A stretch of 64,000 bases of DNA, from positions 1-64,000 of the forward strand of contig NZ_MULI01000028.1 in assembly GCF_002939385.1 (NCBI RefSeq). Direction: 5' to 3'. The stretch's first letter is position 1. Each line of letters opens with the position of its first letter. Of the stretch, positions 41,816 through 49,851 are shown piece by piece. A model generated the notes under the pieces. The model saw only the letters and a program-made list of their open reading frames with translations, did no database searches and was not told the origin of the DNA. A program made the translations under genes and the position numbers. Source of the stretch: Streptomyces sp. MH60 (GTDB lineage: Bacteria > Actinomycetota > Actinomycetes > Streptomycetales > Streptomycetaceae).

Positions 41816-42460
41816 ATGACCGACACCCCCGCGCCGGCTCCCGCCGCGGAGTTCTGGGAAGCCCGCTACCGCGACGCCGGCCGCGTGTGGAGCGGCCGCC
41901 CCAACGAACTGCTGGTCCAGGAGGCGGGTGACCTCGCGCCCGGTACCGCGCTCGACCTCGGCTGCGGCGAAGGGGCGGACGCCGTGTGGCTGGCCTCGCG
42001 CGGCTGGCGGGTCACCGGCGTGGACATCTCCGCCACCGCCCTCGAACGCGCCGCCGGGCACGCCGCCGAGGCCGGGGTCGGCGACCGCGTCGTCTGGGAA
42101 CGCCACGAGCTGGGGCCCTCGTTCCCCGCGGGCTCCTTCGACCTGGTGAGCGCCCACTACCTGCAGTCCCCGGTCGCGCTCGACCAGCAGGCGGTGCTGC
42201 GCGCCGCCGCGCGGGCGGTGGCCCCGGGCGGCACCCTGCTGGTCGTCCTGCACGCCGGCTGGCCCTCCTGGCAGACCGAACCGCCGTTCGACGCCGTCTT
42301 CCCCACCCTGGACGGCGTCCTCGCCGAACTGGCCCTGCCCGAGGGGGAGTGGAGCGTCGAGACCCGTCGGACCGCCCGCCGGCCGAGCGTCTCGCCCGAC
42401 GGGGTCGAGGGTTTCCGTGAGGACCACGTGTGGCGCCTGCGGCGGGCCGGAGGTTGTTGA
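41816..42460 (+). CDS. class I SAM-dependent methyltransferase
   Basis: This 214-residue Rossmann-fold methyltransferase has motif I LDLGCGEGADAVWLASRGW, the acidic post-I residue GVDIS, and motif II-like FDLVSAHYLQS. The size and opening FWEARYRDAGRVWSGRPN are those of the Tehb/thiopurine-like small-molecule methyltransferases. A textbook AGGAGG site precedes ATG 41816. It ends 102 bases before the peptide gene, with a separate promoter region between, so it may or may not belong to that operon. Confidence 0.88.
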   Translation: MTDTPAPAPAAEFWEARYRDAGRVWSGRPNELLVQEAGDLAPGTALDLGCGEGADAVWLASRGWRVTGVDISATALERAAGHAAEAGVGDRVVWERHELGPSFPAGSFDLVSAHYLQSPVALDQQAVLRAAARAVAPGGTLLVVLHAGWPSWQTEPPFDAVFPTLDGVLAELALPEGEWSVETRRTARRPSVSPDGVEGFREDHVWRLRRAGGC

Positions 42461-42562
42461 ACGAGTTACCTTCTGGGAATTTTGTGAAGAAAGGCATGTT
42501 CTGGGACTTACCGGACACCCTTGGGTGTGAAGGCCATTTGGCTACCAGAGGGAGATGGTGAA
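42461..42562 (+). promoter_or_regulatory. promoter/control region of the peptide operon
   Basis: The 102-base gap is AT-rich compared with everything around it. It contains a direct repeat TTCTGGGA (42471-42478 and 42499-42506, 28 bases apart) and an inverted repeat ACACCC/GGGTGT (42515-42528). A GGGAGA ribosome site precedes ATG 42563. No confident -35/-10 pair was found. Confidence 0.5.
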
Positions 42563-42751
42563 ATGCCTTCCAAGGACAAGGTGCTCAAGGAAGTCACCCG
42601 CACCGAGAACATCGACATCGACGCGGTACTCGACCCCGCCGAGCCCGACGGAGTCTTCCGCGACAGCCGCGAGTGCGCCGCGCTCGCCCTCCAGTCCGGA
42701 GGTACCAACCTGCTGCTCTCGCCGCCGACCCCGCGCCCGAAGAAGGGCTGA
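42563..42751 (+). CDS. 62-residue candidate precursor peptide
   Basis: The peptide begins MPSKDKVLKEVTRTENIDID, has an acidic middle (AVLDPAEPDG), one Cys (38), then LALQSGG (residues 41-47) and a 15-residue tail TNLLLSPPTPRPKKG. A hydrophobic Gly-Gly site followed by a short Thr/Ser/Pro tail is leader-core architecture as in ribosomally made peptides, but I recognise no known class. ATG 42563 follows GGGAGA with seven bases between. It is the first gene of an operon with an unknown protein, two paralogous proteins and a hydrolase. No lanthipeptide, radical-SAM or YcaO enzyme is nearby. A small regulatory protein is an alternative. Confidence 0.65.
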   Translation: MPSKDKVLKEVTRTENIDIDAVLDPAEPDGVFRDSRECAALALQSGGTNLLLSPPTPRPKKG

Positions 42752-42772
42752 CGGACCGACGGGAGTCGTGAA

Positions 42773-43480
42773 ATGGAGCAGTCGAGCACATCGGCCCTCC
42801 TGCAGGGAACGGTGCTGGACCTCGCTTCCGACGTGGTCTCCGCTCTTCGGAGCGGAGACCACGTGCGAGCGGGGAGCACTCTGACGGGAGGCGGCGCCGG
42901 TGAGGGCGTCACCCGTGCGGCGGTACGCGTCCTGGGCGCCGACACCCTGTTGCCCAGCGTCCTGCTGCGCGTCCCGCCCGACCCCGCGCAACTGGTGGTG
43001 TTCAAGGACGCCGTGGCGGCCCATCCGCCGCACGGCGACGCGGCACCGACCGTCGTGTGGAGTCACTGGGCCATGACCCGCGCCCTGCGCCGGACCGAAC
43101 AACCCCTGACCGCGCCGTCCGCCGACGGGCCGGACGCCGAACCCGACGCCCGCTGGCTCGACGACGCCGGCTGGCAGTTCCTGACCCACCAGCTCGCCGT
43201 CCTCGCCCCGCTCGCGCTGCCCGGCGAGGAGTGCGCCGTGACCCGCGTGGCGCGCAGCCGTCCGGTGGACGTCGCCCGCGGATTCGTACGGGCCGTACGC
43301 CGCCGCGACTGGCAGCAGGCGGCCGGAGCCGGGCGCTGGCTCACCCTCCTGGACGGCGTGCCGGACACCCTCGGCCTGGCGGCCGGACTGGACTTCGTAC
43401 GCCTCATGGGCGGCTCCGACCCCCGGGTGGCGCTGCAACTGGAGGCGGCGCGGCTGATGCCGGCCGGAGTCCTGCTGTGA
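42773..43480 (+). CDS. unknown protein in peptide operon
   Basis: This 235-residue soluble protein shows no family I recognise. The N-terminal third contains Ser/Gly-rich SALRSGDHVRAGSTLTGGG, the middle TVVWSHWAMTRALRRTEQ, and the C-terminal half is helical (FVRAVRRRDWQQAAGAGRWL). GGAG lies eight bases before ATG 42773, 21 bases after the peptide stop. Codons 20-31 encode a perfect RNA hairpin. It overlaps the next gene by four bases (GTGA). By position it may bind, modify or deliver the peptide; this is inference. Confidence 0.75.
   Translation: MEQSSTSALLQGTVLDLASDVVSALRSGDHVRAGSTLTGGGAGEGVTRAAVRVLGADTLLPSVLLRVPPDPAQLVVFKDAVAAHPPHGDAAPTVVWSHWAMTRALRRTEQPLTAPSADGPDAEPDARWLDDAGWQFLTHQLAVLAPLALPGEECAVTRVARSRPVDVARGFVRAVRRRDWQQAAGAGRWLTLLDGVPDTLGLAAGLDFVRLMGGSDPRVALQLEAARLMPAGVLL
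42831..42864 (+). terminator. 15-bp hairpin with UUCG loop, possible attenuator or mRNA processing site
   Basis: The stem ACGTGGTCTCCGCTC (42831-42845) pairs perfectly with 42850-42864 around a TTCG loop closed by C-G, the exceptionally stable cUUCGg tetraloop. It starts 80 bases after the stop of the peptide gene but lies inside the next coding region. No U-tract follows, so pausing, protection of the upstream mRNA or partial termination are the likely effects. Confidence 0.6.
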
Positions 43481-44442
43481 GCGTCCGCGACGTCGAGGCG
43501 GCCGCACTGGACTGGGTGTGGACCCACCGTGACCGCTTCGCGCTGGGCGACGACGCGCTGGCCGCCGAAGGCCAGGTCAACCGGACCTGGAAACCCCTGG
43601 GGGAGCTGACCCAGGTCTGCGCCTCGATCTCCCGGTGCACCCCACCGGGGGACCCACTGCACACCCGCCTGTCCGAACTGCTGGACTTCGCCTGGCAGCA
43701 GACCCACCGGGGTGAACTCTTCCCGCTCATGCAGACGCTGGAGCCCTTCGCCACCTACCCGCTGGAGGTCTACGCGGCCTTCGCCTCCGCCGGACTGCGG
43801 CACCCCGGCTACGAGGCGTCCGCCGCGGTGCTGACCCGCACCCGCGGCTGGCGGCTCACCGAGCAGTACCCCACCCGCCGCCTCGGCGTGCTGGAGGCCG
43901 AGCGGCGCAGCGGCATCGACCCGCACGGGGACGTGCCGCAGGCACTGGGCCGCACCTGGCTGGGCGGCCTGCCGGAACCCTGGACCTTCGAACGCGCGGC
44001 CGGTTACGCGCTCACCCACGTCGTCTTCCACCTCACCGACTGGGGGCGAACGCCCCGGGGAGTGCCGGCGGACCTGGCGGACTACCTCCTGCACTGGCTG
44101 CCGCCCTGGCTCGACACCTGCCTGGACGCCCGGATGTGGGACCTGAGCTGCGAGTTGCTCGCCGTAGCGGCGAGCCTGCCGCGCCCGCCGGAACCGGCCG
44201 TCCTGGAGGACGCCTGGCAGCGGCTCGCCGCCGCCCAGGCCGCGTCCGGCGCGATCCCCGAGGAGGGCGCCGCCCAGGACGCCGCCGGTCCGGACCCGGG
44301 ACCGGACCCCTACGACTTCACCGACTGCTACCACTCCACCCTGATGGCCGCGTTCGCGGCGGCACTCGCCACGGCGGCCACCGCCCGCCCGCCGGACGTG
44401 CGGCACGCGGCGCGACACGCCGGACAAGGAGCGCCGGGATGA
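43477..44442 (+). CDS. helical protein of an uncharacterised family, copy A
   Basis: This 321-residue soluble protein is rich in Trp, His and helix-forming residues. Clear blocks shared with the next gene are LDWVWTHRDRF, LEPFATYPLEVYAAF, YPTRRLG, GLPEPWTFERAAGYALTHVV, FHLTDWG and a late CYHSTLMAAFAAAL. The repeated His-x3-His-x3-Asp-type segment and paired helices suggest an alpha/alpha-toroid-like enzyme or binding protein. I believe the family corresponds to DUF6895, from memory only. It starts at GTG 43477, overlapping the upstream gene, and overlaps copy B by four bases. Confidence 0.75.
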   Translation: MSVRDVEAAALDWVWTHRDRFALGDDALAAEGQVNRTWKPLGELTQVCASISRCTPPGDPLHTRLSELLDFAWQQTHRGELFPLMQTLEPFATYPLEVYAAFASAGLRHPGYEASAAVLTRTRGWRLTEQYPTRRLGVLEAERRSGIDPHGDVPQALGRTWLGGLPEPWTFERAAGYALTHVVFHLTDWGRTPRGVPADLADYLLHWLPPWLDTCLDARMWDLSCELLAVAASLPRPPEPAVLEDAWQRLAAAQAASGAIPEEGAAQDAAGPDPGPDPYDFTDCYHSTLMAAFAAALATAATARPPDVRHAARHAGQGAPG

Positions 44443-45359
44443 CGGACACCCGCCTGATCCACCGCGTCGGAGCCGGTGCCCTGGAGTGGCTGTGGGCCCA
44501 CCGGGACGGATTCCGCCTCGAACCGGACGTGGACCCCGAAATCGGCTTCCTGGAGCGCTTCAAGCCGATCGGCGAACTCGCCCTCATCTGCAAGGTGCTC
44601 TTCCGCGAGGGCGTCGCGGGCTCCCGCCAGGCCCAGCTCGCGCGCCAACTGCTCGACCACACCTGGCGCGAGACCCTGGACGGCGGCCGCATGCTGGTGC
44701 GCGGCCAGCGCGTCGAACCCTTCTCGCCCGCCCCCTTCGAGGTCTACCTGCCGTTCAAGGAGCTGGGCTACAGCCAGCCCGAGGTGGAACGCGCCACGGT
44801 CCTCAACCACCGGCTGGACGGCTGGGCGCGCCTCCCGGTGACGCCGACCCGGCGCCTGGGCCTGTCCGCCTTCCAGCGCCGCTTCGGGCTGACCGCCCGA
44901 CCGCCCGAGGCCGACCTGATTCCCACCACCTGGCTGGCCGGCACCCCCGAGCCGTGGACGGTCGAGGGCCACACCGCCTACGACATCACGCACACCGTCT
45001 TCCACCTCACCGACTGGGGTGAGAACCCCGGCGGCCTGCCGCCCGACGTCGCCGAATACCTCGCCACCTGGCTTCCGGTGTGGATCGACGACTGGCTGGA
45101 CCTCCAGCGCTGGGACCTGCTCGGCGAACTGCTCGTCGTGGACGCCTGCCTGCCCCGGCCCACCCTCGACGAGGCCGCCTGGCAGGGCTTCGCCGCCGCG
45201 CAGCAGCCCGACGGCGCCATGCCGGCCGTACGCACGATGCCCGAGGGCGACCCCGACACGGTGTTCGACGTGGTCTACCACCCGACGCTGGTCGCCGCCT
45301 TCGCCTCCCTGCTGGCCACCTCACGCGCCCTCACCGAGCTGGCGCACTCCGCGTCGTGA
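44439..45359 (+). CDS. helical protein of an uncharacterised family, copy B
   Basis: This 306-residue paralogue of the preceding protein shares ordered blocks along the whole length: LEWLWAHRDGF, KPIGELALICK, VEPFSPAPFEVYLPF, TPTRRLGLS, GTPEPWTVEGHTAYDITHTV, FHLTDWG and VYHPTLVAAFASLLAT. The conserved His and Asp positions (THxVFHLTDWG, YHxTL) are the likely functional core. The two copies have clearly diverged, so they may form a heterodimer or act in sequence. It starts ATG 44439 (ATGA overlap) and ends overlapping the hydrolase gene. The family's biochemical role is unknown to me. Confidence 0.75.
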   Translation: MTDTRLIHRVGAGALEWLWAHRDGFRLEPDVDPEIGFLERFKPIGELALICKVLFREGVAGSRQAQLARQLLDHTWRETLDGGRMLVRGQRVEPFSPAPFEVYLPFKELGYSQPEVERATVLNHRLDGWARLPVTPTRRLGLSAFQRRFGLTARPPEADLIPTTWLAGTPEPWTVEGHTAYDITHTVFHLTDWGENPGGLPPDVAEYLATWLPVWIDDWLDLQRWDLLGELLVVDACLPRPTLDEAAWQGFAAAQQPDGAMPAVRTMPEGDPDTVFDVVYHPTLVAAFASLLATSRALTELAHSAS

Positions 45360-46444
45360 CGGGCCGCCGCGCGCCCTGGCCGGGCGAACCCGCCACCGAG
45401 GAGGACGCGGAGTACGCCCCGCCGGAGCCCGGACCGGCCGCCGAGGCGGCCTCGCGGGAGCGGCTGGCCGAGGCCGTGGACGCCTCCGACGCACCCGACG
45501 TCGTCTTCGCCGTCTCCCGGCGCGGGCGGCGCACCCTGTGCACCGGCGGCACCGCCCCGCCGCCCGGCGTCCCCCGCGAGGACCTGCGCTACGAGATCGG
45601 GTCGGCGTCCAAGACGTTCACCGCGCTGCTGCTCACGCGGCTGATCCGGCGCGGTGTGCTCACCGGCGGCGAGGCGGCGGCCACCTGCCTGGACCCCGGC
45701 CGGACGGCCGGCCGGCACCCCGTGACCCTCGCGCACCTGATCACCCATACGGCGGGGCTGCCCGCTCTGCCGGCCGACTTCGTGCGCCGGGGCCTGCCCG
45801 CCTGGCGCACCAACCCCTACGCCCGCTACCCCGCCGAGCGGCTGACCGGCACTTTCCTGCGCCACGAGCCGAAGCACCGTCCCGGAACCCGCTGGCACTA
45901 CTCCAACTACGGCGTCTCCGTCCTCGGCCACGCGATCGCCGCGGCCACCGGCACCGCGTGGGAGGACCTGATCACCGGGCAGGTACTGCGTGCCCTCGGC
46001 CTCAGTGGCACGGCTCTGCGGGCGGAGGGGCCCGGGACCGACGCCGTGGGACACCGCAAGGACGGCCGCACCCCCGTGCCGCCCTTCGACGCGGGTGGCT
46101 TCCAGGCGGCCGGAGCCGTCCGGTCCACGCCCAACGACCTGCTCACCTTCCTCGAGGCCCACCTCGACCCGGCCCGCTCACCGGCCGCCGGCGCGCTGCG
46201 CGCGGTGCGGGTGCCGGTGCTGCGGCGCGGACTGGGGCACCGGCACGTGCACACGGTGGGGTGGTTCCGGCATCCCACGGACGGCGGGCCCCTGTACTTC
46301 CACAGCGGCGCCACCCTGGGGCAGCAGGCGTTCCTGGGCTTCCGGCCCGACACCGGCACCGGCCTGGCCGCCGTGTGCACCCGGCGGTTCCGCGCCCGTG
46401 ACCCGTTCATCGCCACCGCCTACGCGCTCCTCGCGGAGGGATAG
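45356..46444 (+). CDS. cytosolic serine hydrolase, beta-lactamase/PBP fold
   Basis: This 362-residue class-C-type serine hydrolase has the nucleophile motif SASK (Ser83, Lys86), the YSN triad element (Tyr182, Asn184) and HSG (316-318). All catalytic residues are in place. There is no signal peptide or membrane anchor, unlike cell-wall or beta-lactam enzymes; the N-terminus is acidic and Pro-rich. As the last gene of the peptide operon (GTG 45356 overlaps the previous stop) it could cleave the leader, cyclise or hydrolyse a peptide. PBP-type cyclases are known in peptide antibiotic pathways. A strong terminator follows. Confidence 0.88.
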   Translation: MTGRRAPWPGEPATEEDAEYAPPEPGPAAEAASRERLAEAVDASDAPDVVFAVSRRGRRTLCTGGTAPPPGVPREDLRYEIGSASKTFTALLLTRLIRRGVLTGGEAAATCLDPGRTAGRHPVTLAHLITHTAGLPALPADFVRRGLPAWRTNPYARYPAERLTGTFLRHEPKHRPGTRWHYSNYGVSVLGHAIAAATGTAWEDLITGQVLRALGLSGTALRAEGPGTDAVGHRKDGRTPVPPFDAGGFQAAGAVRSTPNDLLTFLEAHLDPARSPAAGALRAVRVPVLRRGLGHRHVHTVGWFRHPTDGGPLYFHSGATLGQQAFLGFRPDTGTGLAAVCTRRFRARDPFIATAYALLAEG

Positions 46445-46456
46445 CACGGACGAAGA

Positions 46457-46491
46457 CCGGCGCGGGGCCGCTTCGCGCGGCCGCGCGCCGG
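46457..46491. terminator. hairpin closing the peptide operon
   Basis: A 15-bp stem with one mismatch (46457-46471 with 46477-46491) and loop TTCGC begins 12 bases after the hydrolase stop. It also ends the convergent streptogrisin transcript. Confidence 0.75.
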
Positions 46492-46502
46492 ACGGCGGTC
46501 CG

Positions 46503-47879
46503 TCAGACCCGCTGCCACAGGGCCGGCGTGCTCGCCGGTGCGCCGGCGCCCTGCGCCTGGTGGCCCTGCAGACACCGGTACCGCACACCGTCGAAGGACA
46601 CGGTGGCGCCGACCTCGTAGACCCGGCCCGCGGCCCAGGCGTCCGCCGCCGCGTTGTCCTGCGGCGCGGGTGTCTGGGTCGCGGCGGAGGTGGTCTTCAG
46701 GGTGAGGCCGAAGTCGCTGAGCAGCGGGTTGATCGGCTGGTAGAAGGTGGTCCCGCCGTTGGTGCAGTCGCCGGACCCGCCGGACGTGGTGCCCTGCGCC
46801 TGGGTGCCCGACACGAAGGGGCCGCCGGAGTCGCCGGGTTCGGCGCACACCGTCGTCTCGGTCAGCCCGTCGACGGTGCCCTCCGGGTAGGTGACACTCG
46901 TGTCGTGCTGCTGGATCGTGCCGCAGTGCCACCCCGTGGTCGAGCCGGAACGGCACACCGACGCCCCCGCGAGCGCCTCCACCGACCCGGCGAGCTGGAT
47001 CTTCTCGCCGTCCTGCGCCTTGACGTCCGGCGTGGCGGTCCAGCCGGAGTTGACGCCCACCCAGGCCATGTCCTTGCCGGGGAACGTGGAGGCCTGGAAG
47101 GTGCCCTGGTCGGCCTCGTTGAACCCGGTGGTGGTGGCGCCCGGGTCGCCGCAGTGCCCGGCCGTGGCGAAGCCCTGCTGGTCGTCCTTGGTGACGGAGA
47201 AGCCGATGGAGCAGCGGGCCTGGTCGTTGATGTAGTAGGCGTCGCCGCCGACCAGGTCCTCAAGCACCCGCGGCTGGTCCGGCGAGATGCGGACGCCCAC
47301 GTCCTCGGCCGGCACACCGGCGGCCTCGACGAAGGCGGCCGCGGCCGACTCGGCGGTGGCCTGGACGGTGACCCGGTTGGTCTTCACGTCGACGTACCAG
47401 ACCGGCGTCTGCCGGGTCCGGGTACGGACGGCGGCGGCGTCCAGCTTCTCCTTGACGGCGCGCAGCTCGGCGAGGTTCCTGCCGACGACGGCCGCCTTGG
47501 CGCCCTGTGCCTCGATGGCCGCGGTGTCCGCGGCGTCGGTGGTGGCCACGGTCAGCTCGGCGGAGGTCGCGCCGCTCACCCAGGCCCCGGCGAAGCGGTC
47601 GCCCAGCGTGTTGCGCAGCATGCCCGCGCGGGTGCCCGCCTCCGCCTCGTTGACCAGCCGGGCCGCCGCCTGGCCGGGCGCCAGCTTCAGGTCGCGCTCC
47701 ATCGCGCTCAGCATGCGGGCCGGAGCGGTGGCGGCGCCGGGCGCCTGGGCCACGGCGGGCCGCGGTCCGGGAACGGGCGGCGGTGCGGCCGACGCGGCCG
47801 AGGGGAGTGCGGTCAGGACCAGGGCGCCGAGCGCGGTGAGGGCTGCGCGGCGGCTGCGCGCGGCATGTCTGCCGACCAT
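46503..47879 (-). CDS. streptogrisin-C-like secreted serine protease with chitin-binding domain
   Basis: This 458-residue preproprotein has a Sec signal at about 1-31, an alpha-lytic-protease propeptide (about 45-205, with AWVSGATSAELTVATTD) and an S1E protease domain from about 210. The triad is His242 (TAGHC), Asp270 and Ser351 (GDSGGP), with three Cys pairs (223/243, 309/319, 345/372). A Thr/Pro linker precedes a C-terminal CBM5/12 module (AWAAGRVYEVGATVSFDG) at 409-458. This is the architecture of S. griseus streptogrisin C. It degrades extracellular protein while bound to chitin. Confidence 0.93.
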   Translation of the reverse strand: MVGRHAARSRRAALTALGALVLTALPSAASAAPPPVPGPRPAVAQAPGAATAPARMLSAMERDLKLAPGQAAARLVNEAEAGTRAGMLRNTLGDRFAGAWVSGATSAELTVATTDAADTAAIEAQGAKAAVVGRNLAELRAVKEKLDAAAVRTRTRQTPVWYVDVKTNRVTVQATAESAAAAFVEAAGVPAEDVGVRISPDQPRVLEDLVGGDAYYINDQARCSIGFSVTKDDQQGFATAGHCGDPGATTTGFNEADQGTFQASTFPGKDMAWVGVNSGWTATPDVKAQDGEKIQLAGSVEALAGASVCRSGSTTGWHCGTIQQHDTSVTYPEGTVDGLTETTVCAEPGDSGGPFVSGTQAQGTTSGGSGDCTNGGTTFYQPINPLLSDFGLTLKTTSAATQTPAPQDNAAADAWAAGRVYEVGATVSFDGVRYRCLQGHQAQGAGAPASTPALWQRV

Positions 47880-48077
47880 GCGATGTGCCTCCTTCGGACG
47901 CTGTGCGAGACAGCGGTGTTCGGTGGGCGACCGCGGGTCACGGCCGCCTGCGGCGAAGTCACAGGCATTGCCGCAAAGATCCGCGGCGATGCCCGACCCC
48001 GGTCTGTTTCGCGCTATGGGGGACGCCGTGGGTGCCATGTGCAGTACGCGGACGCCCTTGCGCCCGGCGGGCCCGGA
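47880..48077. other. intergenic region upstream of the protease
   Basis: This 198-base gap contains no credible gene. GGAGGC next to ATG 47879 is the protease ribosome site. The promoter is presumably near 47940-48010, but no clear boxes were seen. Confidence 0.4.
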
Positions 48078-49739
48078 TCAGGCGGGCTTCAGCCCCGGTT
48101 CACCCGCCTCGGTGACGAAGGACGCGGCCGTGGTCACGGCGGCGCCGGGCGTGCTGATGGCGGACACCGTCTTGAAGTCCAGGTGAGTGGCCTGACGGCC
48201 GAGTTCGGCCCGGACGTAACCGCGCTTGCCGTTGTAGAACTTCATGTGCGGGTTGGCCTGCATGTACAGGTCCCAGTTGGCGGGCTTCTCCACGCCGTCC
48301 CGGCCGCTGGCCACCGAGGTGCAGGTGACCTCGGTGGCGACGGTGGCGGACGCCGGGTCGTCGAAGTCCTCCTTGACGTCGAGGGCGTAGCCCACGTGCA
48401 CGTCCCCGGTGAGGATCAGCCAGTTGTCGATCCCGGCGGCCTTCGCCCCGGCGACCACCCGGGCGCGCGAGGCGCGGTAGCCGTCCCAGGCGTCCATGGA
48501 GAGCGCGGCGTCGGCGGTCACGTCGAACTTGCGCTGGGCGAAGCACACCTGCTGGGGCATCACGTTCCACAGCGCCGTCGAGCCCTTCCAGCCGTCGAGC
48601 AGCCACTGCTCCTGCTCGGCGCCGGTGATGGTGCGCGCCGGATCGTCCGACTCGGCCCCGGGGGCGTGCGGCCGGTCGTCGTAGGCCTGGTCGGAGCGGT
48701 ACTGGCGGGTGTCCAGGATGTCGAACTGGGCGAGCGAACCCCAGTGCAGCCGCCGGTACAGCCGGGCGTCCGGACCCTGCGGCAGCTGGGCGGCGCGCAG
48801 CGGCTGGTTCTCCCAGTACGCGCGGTAGGCGGCGGCGCGGCGCAGCAGGAACTCCGACGGCGGGATGTCGTTCTCGGGGAAGCTGCCCGCGTAGTTGTTC
48901 TCCGTCTCGTGGTCGTCCCAGGCGACGACGAACGGGTGCGCGGCGTGCGCGGCCCGCAGGTCCTCGTCGGTCTTGTAGAGCGAGTAGCGCAGCCGGTAGT
49001 CCGCGAGGGTCATCGTCTCGCGGTTGAACACGTCGGGCAGGGTGACGTCGGTGTAGTGGCGTTCACCGCCCACGGAGTTCACCGCGTACTCGTACAGGTA
49101 GTCGCCGAGGTGGAACACCACGTCCACGTCGTCCTGGGAGACATGGCGGAGCACGGTGTAGTAGCCGTCCATGTAGGCCTGGCAGGCGACCGCCGCCAGC
49201 TTCAGCGAGGAGGTGGCGCTGCCCGCCGCGGGCGCGGTGCGGGTGCGGCCCGCCGGGCTGAGCCAGGCGCCGGCGCGGAACCGGTAGTAGTAGACGGTGC
49301 CGGGCGTCAGGCCCTTCACGTCCACGTGGACGCTGTGGTTGTACTCGGCGTGGGCGTCGGCGGTGCCCCGGAACAGGACACCCGCGAAGTACTCGTCCAG
49401 GGCCACCTCCCACTCGACCGTGACCCGCTCCGTGCCCATCCCGCCGTCCTCCAGGAACGGTTCGGGCGCCAGCCTGGTCCACAGCAGCACCGAGTCCGGC
49501 AGCGGGTCGCCGGAGGCCACGCCGAGGGTGAAGGGGTCCTTGCTGATCCGGGCGGCGCGTTCGGGGGCGGCGACCGCGCCGCGGGCCGGCAGGTTGGTGG
49601 AGAAGGCGAGCGCGGCGGCGGCCGCGGTGACGGTGAGGAAGCGCCGACGGCCCAGGTGCCGGGCGGCGGCGCCCATCACGGCGTCGTGCGGGGAGAAGGC
49701 GTGCTCGGCCAGTGCGCTGGGACGGCCCGTGGGCGCCAT
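48078..49739 (-). CDS. phoD: secreted alkaline phosphatase/phosphodiesterase D
   Basis: This 553-residue PhoD has a twin-arginine signal (GRRRFLTVTAAAAALAF at about 30-46), a PhoD N-terminal beta domain (VASGDPLPDSVLLWTRL) and the metallophosphatase core. Core motifs are DVVFHLGDYLYEY, the metal-ligand segment VVAWDDHETENNY, and ILTGDVHVGYALDV. The enzyme uses Fe/Ca and hydrolyses phosphate esters outside the cell; export is by Tat. No convincing tandem PHO box was found in the 112 bases upstream, which is unusual for this gene. A truncated box cannot be excluded. Confidence 0.93.
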   Translation of the reverse strand: MAPTGRPSALAEHAFSPHDAVMGAAARHLGRRRFLTVTAAAAALAFSTNLPARGAVAAPERAARISKDPFTLGVASGDPLPDSVLLWTRLAPEPFLEDGGMGTERVTVEWEVALDEYFAGVLFRGTADAHAEYNHSVHVDVKGLTPGTVYYYRFRAGAWLSPAGRTRTAPAAGSATSSLKLAAVACQAYMDGYYTVLRHVSQDDVDVVFHLGDYLYEYAVNSVGGERHYTDVTLPDVFNRETMTLADYRLRYSLYKTDEDLRAAHAAHPFVVAWDDHETENNYAGSFPENDIPPSEFLLRRAAAYRAYWENQPLRAAQLPQGPDARLYRRLHWGSLAQFDILDTRQYRSDQAYDDRPHAPGAESDDPARTITGAEQEQWLLDGWKGSTALWNVMPQQVCFAQRKFDVTADAALSMDAWDGYRASRARVVAGAKAAGIDNWLILTGDVHVGYALDVKEDFDDPASATVATEVTCTSVASGRDGVEKPANWDLYMQANPHMKFYNGKRGYVRAELGRQATHLDFKTVSAISTPGAAVTTAASFVTEAGEPGLKPA

Positions 49740-49851
49740 CTGGTGTCCTCTCGTACAACGGGGCGATGCGCGGACCCCGCATGCTAAGCAGACAAAACGC
49801 CCCAAACGGGCAGGGCTTGCGGAGTGATCACACAGGAGGAGGTACGCGCGT

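Noticed and set aside
42461..46444. Lanthipeptide, lasso, thiopeptide or sactipeptide cluster
   Set aside because: No LanB/LanM/LanC, YcaO, radical-SAM, asparagine-synthetase-like or ABC exporter gene is present, so no known class can be assigned.
49740..49851. PHO box upstream of phoD
   Set aside because: I looked for tandem GTTCACC-like repeats and found no convincing pair.
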